Assembly (NCBI GenBank): GCA_011037195.1
Contig: JAAEAF010000213.1
Coordinates: 335,458-399,457 of the forward strand
Source of the DNA: Triatoma infestans
Taxonomy: Eukaryota; Arthropoda; Insecta; Hemiptera; Reduviidae
DNA length: 64,000 bases
Reading direction: 5' to 3'
Below are positions 14,116 to 23,645 of this stretch, in pieces. The notes beneath the pieces were generated by a model. It saw nothing but the letters and a program-made list of their open reading frames with translations. It had not been told where the DNA came from and made no database searches. Numbering within the stretch: the stretch's first letter is position 1; the number at the start of each line of letters is the position of its first letter. Both the position numbers and the translations under genes were made by a program.

Positions 14116-16061
14116 GAAATTTATTATTGTTACTTATAGTTATCTGGACAGAAGCAGCAGATTAAATTAACACTGAAAGGACCTGGCAGTGGAGCTAGTA
14201 AAGGTTAGTTGACAGTTGTTCTCGTTGCAAATGTGACTACTTTTATTTGTTTGCATTGATATTTGTACAATATTACAGAACGTGTATCAGCTCCGGTGGT
14301 TAGTAGGAAGAGAGTAGCAGATTCTCCTCTTGATGATGAGGATGACGACATTGATTCACCAACAGTAAGTCTACTTTTACTTTCTCTTACTGCTGGTAAG
14401 AGAAAGTCTTGCATTGTCAAATTTTCTGTATTGAGTATTTCACCAAAAATACAAGTTTTGAGGTCCACTGAATCCAAAAAAAATTGTTTTAGAAATTGGT
14501 CTGTATGTGTGTGAGTTCAGCATAACTCAAAAGCGGAAAATCGCAGAAAGTTTAAACTCATATTTCGTTGAGTTCTACCAGAAAACCCAATTATTATAAA
14601 AATAAGGTAGTGGTCAAAGTCAGTCACTTTACTAAAGGGATTTTAGTAGTGTATTTCCAAAGTTCCAGGAACGTATTTACAAGAGTGTGAAATATGAAAA
14701 TAGAATATGAAACATTCTATATGAAGTATCAGAGACATTTCTGTGATAGCCTGCTTCATTTTGTGGTCATCGGCCGGTTTCGGGCGTTCGCCCATCTTCA
14801 AGATGCTCTAGTGTGCAAACTGAATTTGCTCTGCGCATGTCTATTATCACACTGTGTGACAAACGCATCCTGAAGATGGGCGAACGCCCGAAACCGGTCG
14901 ATGACCACAAAATGAAGGAGGCTATCACGAAAAATGTCTCTGATGCTTTCCAGTCTGCGGAACCTACCACAACAACAGAATATGAAAAATATTTCCAAGA
15001 ATATGTTTGAAGGAAGCGCGAATTTACTAAAGGATTTTTTCAATTTACTCATCAACGAGTTGTCTTGAACTTAGTAATAAATATATAGACCTATCACTTT
15101 TGTTTGAAACATTTTTTCCGAGTAAGAGGTTTTTAGGAGTGTTCTGAGGGAGCTGCGAGGTCACGCTTTTCTCAGTTGCGGTTTTGGTAGGTTCTCCCAA
15201 TTGTACATACAATTGTGAAGTCAATTAACTTAGTAAAAATTCCAAGTTCGAGGAGTTCGTCAGTTATAACTAAGTAAATTGCAATAAGAGAAAGTCGTGA
15301 GTGTTTCACACTCGGTTTTTTTTTGTGTTTTTTTTTTAATCCTGGAAATAAATATTTTGAAATACATTTATGCTAAATCATCTCGTAAAGATTTTATTAA
15401 TCCTAAACTTTAACTTTGTCCTGATATATCAGAAACTTGCCATATTTTTTACAGAACATCACAAATCTTTATACTCTTTGCCCTGAAAACTTACTAAATA
15501 TTTCCCAGAACACCAAAAAACAACTTTCTCTTACTCAGTGTTCAGATTCCAAGATAATATATAAAGCAAAAGTGAAAGAATTTAGCACGTATAAAGATAG
15601 TTATTTTCTAAGACTGGACTCCAATTTCTATTCACTACTGTAGAAAAAGTTTTTATTTTTTAATAAGAACTGAGTTTAGTTTCAAAAAAAAAAAAGCCAC
15701 CGTTTTCCGACATATTTGAAACAGTAAGTCATGCCAATCCATTTAAGCAAAACTTTAATTCCAAAAGAATATATAATTTCATCTTAATACCATTTTCAAT
15801 TCACTTTTTATTTAAATTGTTCAAATGACTTTTTTGGATTCTGTAAACCCAAAACATGATTTTCGGGTGTATGGTCACTAGAAAATAAATAGATCTTATT
15901 GCTTAAAAAAATATATTAGGGAAATGATGTTGATGAGACGGAATTGCTATATTTATTTACAGGTAACAAAAAAGAAGCCTGCTCCCTCACGGCGAGAGGA
16001 ATTATTGAAACAATTAAAAGCGGTAGAAGATGCTATTGCAAGAAAACGATCAAAAATCTGA
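2315..16061 (+). CDS. ZC3H18: ZC3H18-like CCCH zinc-finger, RS-rich nuclear protein (5' end missing)
   Basis: Exons read: 2315-2468, 2554-2652, 6925-7088, 7372-7522, 8773-8915, 9795-9956, 10671-10831, 10966-11080, 13581-13789, 13883-13953, 14140-14203, 14279-14364, 15963-16061. All junctions are GT-AG and the phases join to 558 codons plus stop. The first exon opens with FVHPGVTDKGNY, the end of the CCCH finger of ZC3H18. GESAWERGLRQAKE and FEEKKMNLGLSGQDEYDKEN follow, then a long Arg/Ser-rich region, a poly-Ser stretch, QQIKLTLKGPG, and the C-terminal helix SRREELLKQLKAVEDAIARK typical of the family. In animals ZC3H18 is a nuclear protein linking the cap-binding complex to RNA export and decay factors; that role is inferred from homology. 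The upstream exon with the rest of the finger was not found. The 4.3-kb intron after 2652 is full of mobile-element debris. Confidence 0.9.
4131..4260 (-). repeat. single-arm relic of the diverged hammerhead-like repeat (subfamily 2)
   Basis: The + strand reads GGGTCCGCAACGCTGGATAG then, about 50 nt on, CTGGTTTCGGATG and CATCCATCGTCAG. On the - strand this gives CTGACGA, T, GGAT-GAAC-ATCC, GAAA, CCAGTC. That is the same order as the ribozyme motif in the other fold-back repeats, with helix I not convincingly paired. The GGTCCGCAAYGCTGGATA flank is shared with the fold-back at 6594-6897. It lies in the large ZC3H18-like intron and no second arm was found. Confidence 0.5.
4389..4424 (-). other. 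decayed hammerhead-like hairpin
   Basis: On the - strand: CCTTGATAA, then a five-pair hairpin GACAG/CTGTC, then GAAACATTGGC. This resembles a hammerhead core (CTGATGA, helix II, GAAA) with several core substitutions, as in old Penelope-type relics. It is isolated and cannot be active as written. Confidence 0.3.
4720..5460 (+). pseudogene. degenerate Ty3/Gypsy integrase fragment
   Basis: Broken frames on + contain in order FTNNGPN (4875-4895), a stretch with FGIKHITTPPYLPVQMETL and GTFKSAIKK (frame 4894-5100), then FLLDIEHPHW and downstream text matching the region after the integrase core of Gypsy pol. Stops and frameshifts lie between the blocks. No LTRs were identified. It sits in the ZC3H18-like intron 2653-6924 and is an old relic. 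Confidence 0.65.
6594..6897. mobile_element. fold-back element, subfamily 2, with 12-bp target duplication
   Basis: Two arms about 100-130 nt long are inverted copies of each other around a short centre near 6720-6735 (shared words include CTTACTCTGA and CATTTAGTTG). The element is flanked by perfect CATTAATATATA at 6582-6593 and 6898-6909. Each arm has a hammerhead-like block. The - arm has CTGATAA, T, GGAT-GAGA-ATCC, GAAA; the + arm has CTGACGA, G, GGAT-GAAA-ATCT, GAAA. Helices I and III are weak, so activity is doubtful. The right flank motif CCGCAATGCTGGATAACATC is the counterpart of CCGCAGAGCTGGAAAGCATC in the main fold-back family. The right target duplication ends 15 nt before the ZC3H18-like exon at 6925. 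Confidence 0.75.
7909..8145 (-). mobile_element. tRNA-derived SINE, family A (diverged copy)
   Basis: Same order as the copy at 1598-1837: poly-T on +, CACTGCCGGCCTCCGGACAG, CAGACAACACTG, GAGGCTCC, then the tRNA-like head near 8085-8145. It is more diverged and no clear target duplication was seen. It lies in an intron of the ZC3H18-like gene. Confidence 0.75.
11781..11915 (-). mobile_element. single-arm copy (A) of the hammerhead fold-back family
   Basis: The arm runs from TCAGAGACATTT through AGCCTGCTTC, GTGGTCATCGACCGG and TCAGGATATTTTTGTC to TTGCACAGAG, matching one arm of the other copies. No inverted partner follows. The predicted ribozyme is on - at 11821-11858. It lies in an intron of the ZC3H18-like gene. 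Confidence 0.7.
11821..11858 (-). ncRNA. hammerhead ribozyme motif (copy A)
   Basis: On the - strand: helix I strand TATC (pairs with GATG using one G-U), core CTGATGA, one extra T, helix II GGGC-GAAC-GTCC (one G-U), GAAA, CCGGTC with cleavage predicted after C, then GATG. All invariant core bases are present. The extra base between the core and helix II is tolerated in some natural hammerheads. Confidence 0.6.
12002..13580. other. intron, no recognised gene
   Basis: The intron between ZC3H18-like exons ending 11080 and starting 13581. Apart from the fold-back arm at 11781-11915 I see only AT-rich unmatched sequence, short runs of A or T and a small CA tract near 12590. Confidence 0.5.
14726..14979. 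mobile_element. hammerhead fold-back element, copy B
   Basis: Two inverted arms share TGGTCATCGRCCGG, GGGCGAACGCCC and the outer TCAGAGACATTT/AAATGTCTCTGA. A candidate 7-bp target duplication ATATGAA is at 14719-14725 and 14980-14986. The + arm carries an intact ribozyme motif. The - arm (14768-14805) has the first core C changed to T and the cleavage triplet changed from GTC to GCC, so it should be inactive. Confidence 0.8.
14866..14903 (+). ncRNA. hammerhead ribozyme motif (copy B, + arm)
   Basis: Helix I strand CATC 14866-14869; core CTGAAGA 14870-14876 (position 7 may be any base); extra T 14877; helix II GGGC 14878-14881, loop GAAC, GCCC 14886-14889; GAAA 14890-14893; helix III from ACC and GGT without a loop; cleavage triplet GTC ending 14899; helix I partner GATG 14900-14903. 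Because ACCGGT cannot fold back on itself in one molecule, activity would be expected from paired (dimeric) motifs, as known for short-helix-III hammerheads. Confidence 0.7.
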
Positions 16062-16212
16062 TTTTCATGTATTTGGAATACAAATTCAAATTTGTATTAT
16101 ATTTATAAGGTCAGAATAGAGAAGGCGAGGCAAATTGTGATAGGCGCGCCTACCAACGTTCAAGGATCTCTAATTTTTCTTTTACCTTTTTTTTGTTTCT
16201 CTCTTTTAAGAA

Positions 16213-16218
16213 AATAAA
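16213..16218 (+). promoter_or_regulatory. candidate polyadenylation signal of the ZC3H18-like gene
   Basis: AATAAA lies about 150 nt after the stop codon at 16061, within an A/T-rich 3' region. It is the first canonical hexamer after the stop. Confidence 0.45.
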
Positions 16219-16596
16219 AAGATGGGCCTACTGACAGGCCTGACGGATGTTTTGTTTAAGACGATATTTTAGATGTTTTTAAAATGTAAATTTTGTTTTG
16301 TTAATACAGATGGCAGCCGTTTCTTATGTTTACATATGTCATTAAACTGTACTTTAGTTATCTTATTTTTTAAAAGCGGCATCATCAAAACTTTATTATT
16401 ATACTATTTAATTAAGGTGTGCATTTACAGTTTTGGAAAACATTTTGCAGGTAGCTCGTCAATTGATTTTATTTTATTTATAATATTTTTATTTAGAAGA
16501 AAAAGCACACTTTGTATTGCATGTAAGATAATTATGGAAATAAGAAAAAAATATATATGAAAAATTTCATCTTTTTTCTTATTCCAGTCATTACTT

Positions 16597-16630
<34 letters not shown>

Positions 16631-16740
16631 AAACCTATCATAACAACAGCCTCGCTTTGCCCTCACGGGAATCGAACCCTGAATTCTTGCACCAAAGGCG
16701 AGTTTGCTATCCACTAGCCAACGCATGAGAACCTCTGTCC
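16597..16740 (-). mobile_element. tRNA-derived SINE, family B
   Basis: Read on -, it has an A-box-like TGGCTAGTGGATAGC, a B-box GGGTTCGATTCCCG, about 40 nt of body and a long A tail (poly-T on + at 16600-16626). It is distinct from family A. No target duplication was recognised. Confidence 0.7.
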
Positions 16741-17219
16741 AAATAATAATAAAACAAAATTAATGACTCAAGCAAAATGTTGGAGCATTTAACTCTTACC
16801 TCTCCTTGATAGTTCCTGATGAAGGACCCCCATAGGTACGTTGATAAAATAAAATTTTCAAGTTGAAAGTTTTTTTCTTTGGCCCCAGACATCCAACACT
16901 TTGCTTGTTTTACTAACAACGGCCAAACCGCATGACTATTATTTATATAGAAAATTAATAAATCTTTTAGCAAATCTCAAAATCATCTCCGCTCAGCATT
17001 CTCATATCTATTTGTATATTATAGAGAACTGCTAGTTAACTATACAATGCAGACAAATCAGTTAGATTGAAATACATACACAAAATGTACAATTATCTAA
17101 TGCTGTCTTTTAAGGAACGCTCTATGTTAAAAATAAGAATGCTTAAGTAAATTTAATGTTTAACTAACTAATGGACCTCCAATAACTCTCTAAAATCAAT
17201 TTTTTCACACAAAAGTATC
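16741..17219. other. intergenic, nothing recognised
   Basis: AT-rich sequence between SINE B and the Gypsy relic. A frame on - at 16707-16973 overlaps the SINE and has no domain signature. Confidence 0.5.
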
Positions 17220-18475
17220 ATATATTTAATTAGGGAATGTTACCGCTGGGTAGCTTTTCCTCGGATTACGACGTGAGTTCACCTTTTATTGTTGCAAAAG
17301 TTAATAATGATGTACTAGGTGCTGCCTTTTTAAGTCATTTTAATTTATTTATTGATTTGAAGAATAAAAAACTAATTGAGGTTCTCGACTACCCCGTCAT
17401 GTGTCAGAAATCTCTGATATTGACATTATCAGTATAGTTTCCATTAATCACAAATTTGCTGATTTATTACGAAAACGTCCTGGACTGACCAAACTCAATT
17501 TATTGCCTGCTAATATGAAATTAAATGCAACTAACTAAAACTAGCGAGAGACAGTTCCAATTCATGCTGACCGTGAGGAGACTTCCGCCAGCCTACTCAT
17601 CAGAAAGTACCGGAACTTGGAATTTTTACTAAAGTTAATTGACTTCACAATTGACAGAAAATACCGTCCCTCTCGATCCGAGAATTTCTTCAATAAAAAT
17701 TTTCAACGAAAATGGATTTTTTTTAGGCATCCTACCAAATCCCAGTCGTAGATGAAGACAAGCTTAAGACAGCTGTCATAACGCCATTTTGGCTATATGA
17801 ATGCAACGTTATGCCATTTGGATTAAGAAATGCAACAAGTACTTTTCAGTGCTTCATCAATTTAGTATTTGCAAGTCTGGACTTCTTATTTGCCTAAGTC
17901 AATGAACTGTCTAGTTTTCTGAATCAGAACAAGAGCATAGACGATAATTTGAGGTTATTTTTGAAACACTCAACAAATATGCATTGAGAATGAATGTTGC
18001 CAAATCGGTGTTTGCAGTCCAAGAACTGAAGTTTCTTGGTTATCTCATCACCCCCAAAGAATCAAAGTACCTTTACGAAAGTCCATCTGTTCGAATTTCA
18101 CCTTCCAGAAATAGTACAAGGTCTTAGAAAATTCCTCGAATGGTTAATTTTTTATAGAAAATACCTCAGAAATGCATTTGAAATCAGGCTATTCAAAACT
18201 ATTTTTTTCAGAGGATCAAAGAAGAGATACAATAGCAAAATTTGAAAAATACAAACAGGATCTTGGAGTTCCGACTATACCCGCATATAAAGCCCCAAAT
18301 TATCATTAGCCTTAGAAACTGACGCTTGCGATTTTGCAGTCGGAGGAGTCGTGCAGCAGTGGGAAGAAAAAAGTTGGATATCACTTCCAAGAAGCTTAAT
18401 AGCACAAAGATCTTATAGCATTTATGATCGGGAGCTCCTCAGTATGTATTTCTCGATAAAACATTTTAAATATCT

Positions 18476-18716
18476 GTAGTGGCTGGTTCCGCAGAGCTGA
18501 AAGCATCAGAGTTATTTTCCGTGACAGCTTTGCTTCTTTTTGTGGTCATCGACCGGTTTCAGGCTTTCGCCCATCATCAGGATGTTTTTGTCAAAACAGT
18601 GTGCAAGTCTACGTTATCACACTGTTTTGACAAAAACATTCTGATGATGCGCGAACGCCTGAAACCGGTCGATGACCACAAAAAGAAGCAGGCTATCACG
18701 GAAAATATCTCTGATG
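18476..18716. mobile_element. hammerhead fold-back element, copy C, inserted in Gypsy RNase H
   Basis: A 241-bp unit flanked by a perfect 13-bp direct repeat ATTTTAAATATCT (18463-18475 and 18717-18729). The repeat belongs to the Gypsy RNase H coding sequence, which continues directly on both sides. The unit begins GTAGTGGCTGGTTCCGCAG and ends GGAAAATATCTCTGATG, which defines both element ends. Arms are inverted around about 18600. An apparent reading frame across 18479-18865 is only the fusion of this element with the Gypsy frame. Confidence 0.92.
18547..18584 (-). ncRNA. hammerhead ribozyme motif (copy C, - arm)
   Basis: On -: CATC, core CTGATGA, T, GGGC-GAAA-GCCT (closing G-U), GAAA, CCGGTC, GATG. 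All core bases are intact. The partner arm on + at 18637-18674 keeps CTGATGA and GTC, but helix II (GCGC/GCCT) is mismatched and helix I has one G-U. Confidence 0.68.
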
Positions 18717-18929
18717 ATTTTAAATATCTCTTAGAAGCTCGGCAATTTGCAATCTTAACTGGTTACCGACCTCTGATATTTGCTTTTAAGCAGAAGAACG
18801 AAAAGGCCTCGTTCGCCACGCAAAACGACAATTACATTATCAATATATCTCAGAATTTTCTATAGGTATCAGCACATCAGTGGCTCTAAAAATATTGTCG
18901 CTGATACTATATCGCGAATCTGAGAAGTA

Positions 18930-19626
18930 GCATAATCGATTTGGAAAAAATAGAAGCTAAAAGAGTTAAGAAAAGCTGCTATCCCTTGCTGTTCAAGAAT
19001 TATCAGCTTCCTAAGGCAGAGAATTGTGAAGCATAAATAACGACAAAATTGAACGATTTCACAGGACATTGAAAACTGAGCTAAAGCTAAAGAAGCATAA
19101 TACACAAAAATGCACATAATCACTACCGACAATCCTTTTGGGAACTTCCTTTTGAACTGCCATTAGTCTAGGCACAAAAGCCTCAATTTCACAAATAGTA
19201 TATGAAAAACAAAATACCAGATGATTTTTTTTTTGGACAACCTCAGCACAATTCCAATATCCAGATAGCTTATTAAACAACTACAATAAAGATCTCTCAG
19301 AACAGTTCCAGTAAAACACAAAATAGCCATAGAAGAATATGAGTGCATTTCACTTCTGTTTAATTTTTGCTTTATTTAATGTTAAAAATAATAATAAATA
19401 AATAAATACAAGATAAATAAGCAAAATTAATAGTTCACTGGGAAGGAAGTAATTTGTAGGAACATACATACTCGTAGTTATTGTACTGTATATAAGAACA
19501 TAATTTTAGTATTTGTGCATTTTATCATAATTATTAAGTTTTAAAATCATCTGTAGTTTGCCTTTTTGGGAATATTAATCTCCTATTAAAATTCTATTAT
19601 GTTTCTTTTCTAAACACAATATTATA
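18930..19626. other. AT-rich spacer, nothing recognised
   Basis: Several short frames on - at 18869-19348 show no conserved motif. This may be further decayed Gypsy sequence downstream of RNase H. No integrase motifs were identified. Confidence 0.4.
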
Positions 19627-19884
19627 AAGGCCCGTGTAAACGATCTACAATTTGTCAAATTTTACGTTTTTGTCAAATTAGTTGGCAGAATGCTGCTTTG
19701 TTTGAAGTGTTTGTCAAATAAAGACCATGTTTGACGTTTTAGAGAGAAATTTTGACTGATGACCGATTTGACAAACAAGTTTGAAGGTTTACGTTTACGT
19801 TTGTAAAACAAAAGTTACTTTCCTGTCAGACTTCCAACTTGACGGATGGTGCGCAAACAGATTTTTGGCGCGCAATTTGACTGA

Positions 19885-20110
19885 AAAAGATTTTTTATTG
19901 CAATTTATATCATTGTATCGAGGTTTCCCACAATTATGGTAACTCAGATCTAAAGAATATTTGGACAAAAATAAAGAGATGTCAGGCTATTAAAAAACCG
20001 TTGAAGTGTTACTTCAAGTTATTACTATTGAAGTGGACTTTTTCCTCCAAGTATAACCGAGGTGGATGTCAAGAAATAAATAATCAGGTTCTGTGCGTAA
20101 TATTTCCTTT
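19885..20110 (+). pseudogene. MADF-domain protein fragment
   Basis: Frame blocks read LLQFISLYRGFPQLW, then SKEYLDKNKEMSGY, then PSITEVDVKK after stops and a frameshift. The order and spacing match the start of MADF domains (F-x-x-L-Y-R-x-F-P-x-L-W, then K-D/E-Y-x-x-x-N-K, then V-K-K). It is broken by in-frame stops. It lies inside the inverted-repeat element at 19627-20731. Confidence 0.65.
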
Positions 20111-20281
20111 AACAGATTTTCATGGGTATATTTATCTCTTAATTTTAACCAGCGGCTTCTTTTTTTTTACTAAATACAAGTGCTTAGGAGTCAATGCAAG
20201 AAATGCTTTTTCTGCAATGGTAGCCATTTTCACCATATCAAAATACAAAAAATAATACTTCAGGACGCGATAACAACCATA

Positions 20282-20592
20282 GTAGTTGTTGTGGTGGTTC
20301 CGCAGAGCTGGAAAGCATCAGAAATATTTTCTGTGATAGCCTGTGGTCATCGACCGGTTTCGGGCGTTCGCCCATCATCAGGATGTTTTAGTCAAACAGT
20401 GTAATAACATAGACTTGCACAAAGCAAATTCAGTTGATACACTCAGTGTATCACTTCAGGAGTGTATCAACTGAATTTGCTCTGTGCAAGTCTATGTTAT
20501 TACACTGACAAAAACATCCTGATGATGCGCGAACGCCCGAAACCGGCCGATGATCACAAAAAGTAGCAGGCTATCATGGAAAATATCTCTAA
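20282..20592. mobile_element. hammerhead fold-back element, copy D
   Basis: A 311-bp unit flanked by a 10-bp direct repeat AACAACCATA (20272-20281 and 20593-20602). It begins GTAGTTGTTGTGGTGGTTCC and ends GGAAAATATCTCTA, agreeing with the ends of copy C. The arms are inverted almost perfectly around 20455. The - arm ribozyme is intact; the + arm (20515-20552) has helix II mismatched and GTC changed to GCC. Confidence 0.9.
20348..20385 (-). ncRNA. hammerhead ribozyme motif (copy D, - arm), best example
   Basis: On -: helix I CATC, core CTGATGA, one extra T, helix II GGGC-GAAC-GCCC fully Watson-Crick, GAAA, ACC/GGT helix III without loop, cleavage triplet GTC, helix I GATG fully paired. Every conserved position of the hammerhead core is satisfied. 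Confidence 0.72.
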
Positions 20593-20731
20593 AACAACCA
20601 TACTACATGAGAGCTGCTCCTTAGTAAATCAGGTTTGACAAATTTCAATTGTACGTCTGCGAGCTTGTTTGTTAAATCCTAGAATTCCAAACAGAGAATT
20701 TGACAAAGTTTAATCGTTTACAAGGGCCTAA

Positions 20732-22555
20732 GGAAGGTGAATAAAAGGAGATAAATATTTTATTTGGGAAATAAGATCCAGTTTAGAAAAAAACACTAAT
20801 GATACTCTAGGATCACTTCGATTATGCTTTGTGATTCTAATAAGAAATATTTAATTTCTGTACCTTAAAAATTGAAAAGTAATGGTTTTGTCCCAAGCGT
20901 AGGATTTTTTTTTTTTGCAATTAACCTAGAAACTCCGAAACAATAAATTGCAGCCATGTTTTAAGATAAGAGAAACAAAATAGTTCATATTATGACAATT
21001 TGGTGCTATATTTGGAGGAAGGTTTTATTTAATAAGTGTAATGGCTGTCGCTATTATCAGCATAGATAATTTATGTGCATGTTGATGTGGCTTAAATATT
21101 AATCAATATAGTGGCTTAAAGAGTATTTGGAATCATGTTAAAAATAATAATAAATAAAACAAATAAATTCACAAAATAAGTAGTTTATACCGTAATAATT
21201 CACTGGGAAGGAATAATATAGGAACGTACATACTCATAGTTGAGAATTTCTGGAAAAGCAAAAGAAATGAGTGTACAAACGGGTAAGTAGCAATAATTAA
21301 AAATAAATAAAAATTATTTATATTGTATATTTCTTTAAAAGTTTTAATGAGTCAGAACAAGGGTGCCCACCATGTTAGGTTATTATATTGTGAGTTGGAG
21401 AAGTGGGTAAGTTCAACACATGGGTTGCCATGTATAATGAACTTTTTTTTCCTATGCCATGACTTCGGCTATTTGGCCATTCTGCGTCGCGCGGCCCAGT
21501 TAAAAGAACTTAGGCTGCGCTGGCGACTGATGTTGTTCGTTTAGTTGGTATCCAGGGGGCACATGAGAACAATCTCGGACGCGAACAACTTCACCCCCCC
21601 GATATTGAATTTCAGCCATGATCTAGAACTATATATTTCTTTCACATAATTAATATCTTCTTTATGTAATAAAAATTTTTCCTTGAGTCAGGAATGAATA
21701 ATTGACTCTGCTCTTTTAGCAGAGAAAAGTAGTAAAAAGTAATTTTGTTAATAAATGTCATTTCATTAAGAGTTGTTTCTGGTTACTTGAAGCATTATTT
21801 CAATTTACTGTGTATTGCCATTTTGCTTTCCCAGAAATTAGCTAGGATTATTTTAACTTTTTCCTCAAGGTAAAGACAGGAATGCATTTAAAACTGAATT
21901 TAACACAGAAGTAATAGTTCTAGTACATAATATTATTTAACTCCATACTTTTTTAAAGCACGACTGCTAGATTACTACTGATTATCGCCTACTGAAATAA
22001 TATAACAACTCGATCTCAGAATAATTTAATAGAATGCAATGTACAAATAGTAACTCGCAAAGAAGGCAGTAGATCTTTTTGGTCGCATGGTTTGAATTTG
22101 ACGCCATTCCCTACACATATGTATATATCTATCTTAGTCCTGCATAAGTTCTGATGAAAAAATTTTCAGTGTAGAGGAAAACTGAAATAAATTCAATTTA
22201 TTTCCAGTTAAATATTACAGGTAAGAATCACCATTGAAACCCAATGAAACTTTAATTTGGAAACGAACTTAATCCTAAAGAAATATTAATAAAAAAAAAT
22301 ATTCAGAATGTTCAGAGACCGTAATGCACACTTTAAATCTCCTTTACGTAGAATCTCCAGTTGAAAATTGTCAGCTGCCCGCATGTATTAAAGACAAACT
22401 TGTTCAGACTAGAATGTCGTCAGTCTATCGCCATTCTCTTAAAATGTGACTATATACTGTAGTCCAGGGTTTCTGAGACCCAATCTAATCTAAAAAACAT
22501 TGTCTTAACCACTCTTGGATGTTCCTCGCCTTTTGGAAAGGTGCTGAAACAATCT
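20732..22555. other. intergenic, mostly unrecognised
   Basis: AT-rich. The only recurring unit is a stretch near 21465-21580 (TTCTGCGTCGCGCGG, then GCTGCGCTGGCGACTGATG and GTTGTTCGTTTAGTTGG) that is repeated near 38985-39075 in PTER intron 5. It is a short dispersed repeat of unknown class. No gene was recognised. Confidence 0.45.
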
Positions 22556-23645
22556 GGCATGAAACACTCACACAAATTTCTCTTATTGCAGTTTACAGAA
22601 TGGTAAACAAATTTTATAGTTAGTATACCACATTTAATGAAATTCGTCGGCGTTTTTATGTAGAATTTCATGCGAAAACTGTACAGTAATAATGCAAATT
22701 CCGGTTTACTAATTTTCTTGAAACTTGGAATTTTGGCAATCTGTTCACGTTAAATTAAGTTTGTTTAGATAGTAGAATTGTTTAATCAACTGAGATAGCA
22801 CTTCAGCGGAAAACATAACCTTTCCCCCCCACAAAACTCCCTTAGTTGAGTTTACCCGAAGCAATGTAACTTGTAGCACTTCATAAGTGTAGTTCACATA
22901 CTCAGTTAAAAGAAAATCGTTGGAGCCGTTTTAGAGAAAATAGCAGAAAACTTAAAATTACTTTTCAGTAAAAACGCACTCCGGTCATCTAATTTTCTTT
23001 AAGTTCGGAATTTCATCAACGTATTTAATTTTAATTAATATTATTCAGAAGATAGAATTGGAATATGTATTATGTAGATGATAGAAAACTGAAATAGCAC
23101 TTAAGAGGAAAACCTACCCCACCCCTCCCAAAAAAAGTGCCCTTAAATGAATTTACTCTGAGAAATGTTTCAAATTAAAGTTGTACTTCCTTGTATGTGT
23201 AGTTGAAATATCAAGTTTAAAGTAACTCGTTGAAGCCATTTTCGAGAAAATCCACCCCTCCCAAAAAAAAGTGCCCTTAAATGAATTTACTCTGAGAAAT
23301 GTTTCAAATTAAAGTTGTACTTCCTTGTATGTGTAGTTGAAATATCAAGTTTAAAGTAACTCGTTGAAGTCATTTTCGAGAAAATCGCAAAAAAGTGAAA
23401 AAAATATTCAGTAAAATGGTGATTCCGGCTTAGGAATTATCACTTGTAACTTACTCAATTCTATCCCACAGCGATACCTAAACGAAATTTCGAGTTTGAA
23501 CTTTCTGCCGATTTTTCGTTTTTGAGCTGTGCTGTTCTCATACACATACACACAGACCATTTTCTAAGAACCACTCATTTGGATTCAGGGGACCTCAAAA
23601 CTCGATATCGAAAATTTACACCATTACTTAGAGGAAGTAAAAAGA
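22556..23645 (+). repeat. dispersed repeat with TTTCTCTTA-type ends (copy 2)
   Basis: Begins near GAAACACTCACACAAATTTC and ends near CATTACTTAGAGGAAG. It shares internal text with copies at 32700-33905 and 51705-52765, such as the CACACACAGACCATTTTC tract followed by GGATTCAGGGGACCTC. It contains an internal 133-bp tandem duplication (23119-23386), and fold-back copy E is inserted at its right end. Confidence 0.5.
23119..23386. repeat. tandem duplication, period 133 bp
   Basis: The block beginning CCACCCCTCCCAAAAAA at 23119 recurs at 23252 with almost no change (one extra A, GCC/GTC near the end). Both copies contain AAATGAATTTACTCTGAG and CTTCCTTGTATGTG. It looks recent compared with the surrounding repeat. 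Confidence 0.85.

Larger units (their letters stand above)
14378..15320 (-). repeat. dispersed repeat with TTTCTCTTAC-type ends (copy 1)
   Basis: Starts near TTTCTCTTACTGC followed by GTAAGAGAAAGTC and ends near AATAAGAGAAAGTCGTGAGTG. Internal words shared with other copies include GAGGTCCACTGAATCC, the counterpart of the GGATTCAGGGGACCTC seen near 23580. Related copies are at 22556-23645, 32700-33905, 43135-43700, 51705-52765 and 60330-60975. It lies in the last intron of the ZC3H18-like gene and contains an inserted fold-back element. Class is unknown. Confidence 0.5.
17220..18925 (+). pseudogene. degenerate Ty3/Gypsy pol (protease, RT, RNase H)
   Basis: In order on +: protease end NNDVLGAAFLSHFNLFIDL (17237-17437); RT blocks with QIPV, TAVITPFWLYECNVMPFGL and NATSTFQ (17725-17880), then NVAKSVFAVQELKFLGYL (17990-18045); the RT/RNase H linker (18080-18200); RNase H with LETDACDFAVGGVVQQW and YDRELLSMYFSIKHFKYL (18300-18470). 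It resumes after 18730 with EARQFAILTGYRPLIFAF and HISGSKNIVADTISRI. Several frameshifts and stops are present and no LTRs were seen. The RNase H is split by fold-back copy C at 18476-18716. Confidence 0.85.
19627..20731. mobile_element. terminal-inverted-repeat DNA element with a MADF-domain relic
   Basis: The left end AAGGCCCGTGTAAACGAT and the right end (reverse complement) AGGCCCTTGTAAACGATTAA match, with further matching TTTGTCAAATT inside each end. An internal relic of a MADF-domain protein is present; MADF/Myb-like proteins are the usual second gene of PIF/Harbinger elements. The target duplication is ambiguous (TAA-like), so superfamily assignment is tentative. A fold-back copy (D) is nested inside at 20282-20592. 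Confidence 0.65.

Noticed and set aside
18479..18865. 128-codon + frame with apparently conserved text (VIDRFQAFAH...)
   Set aside because: It is fold-back element C read through into Gypsy RNase H. The same DRFRAF-like text appears in every fold-back copy and is the translation of the ribozyme arm, not a protein.
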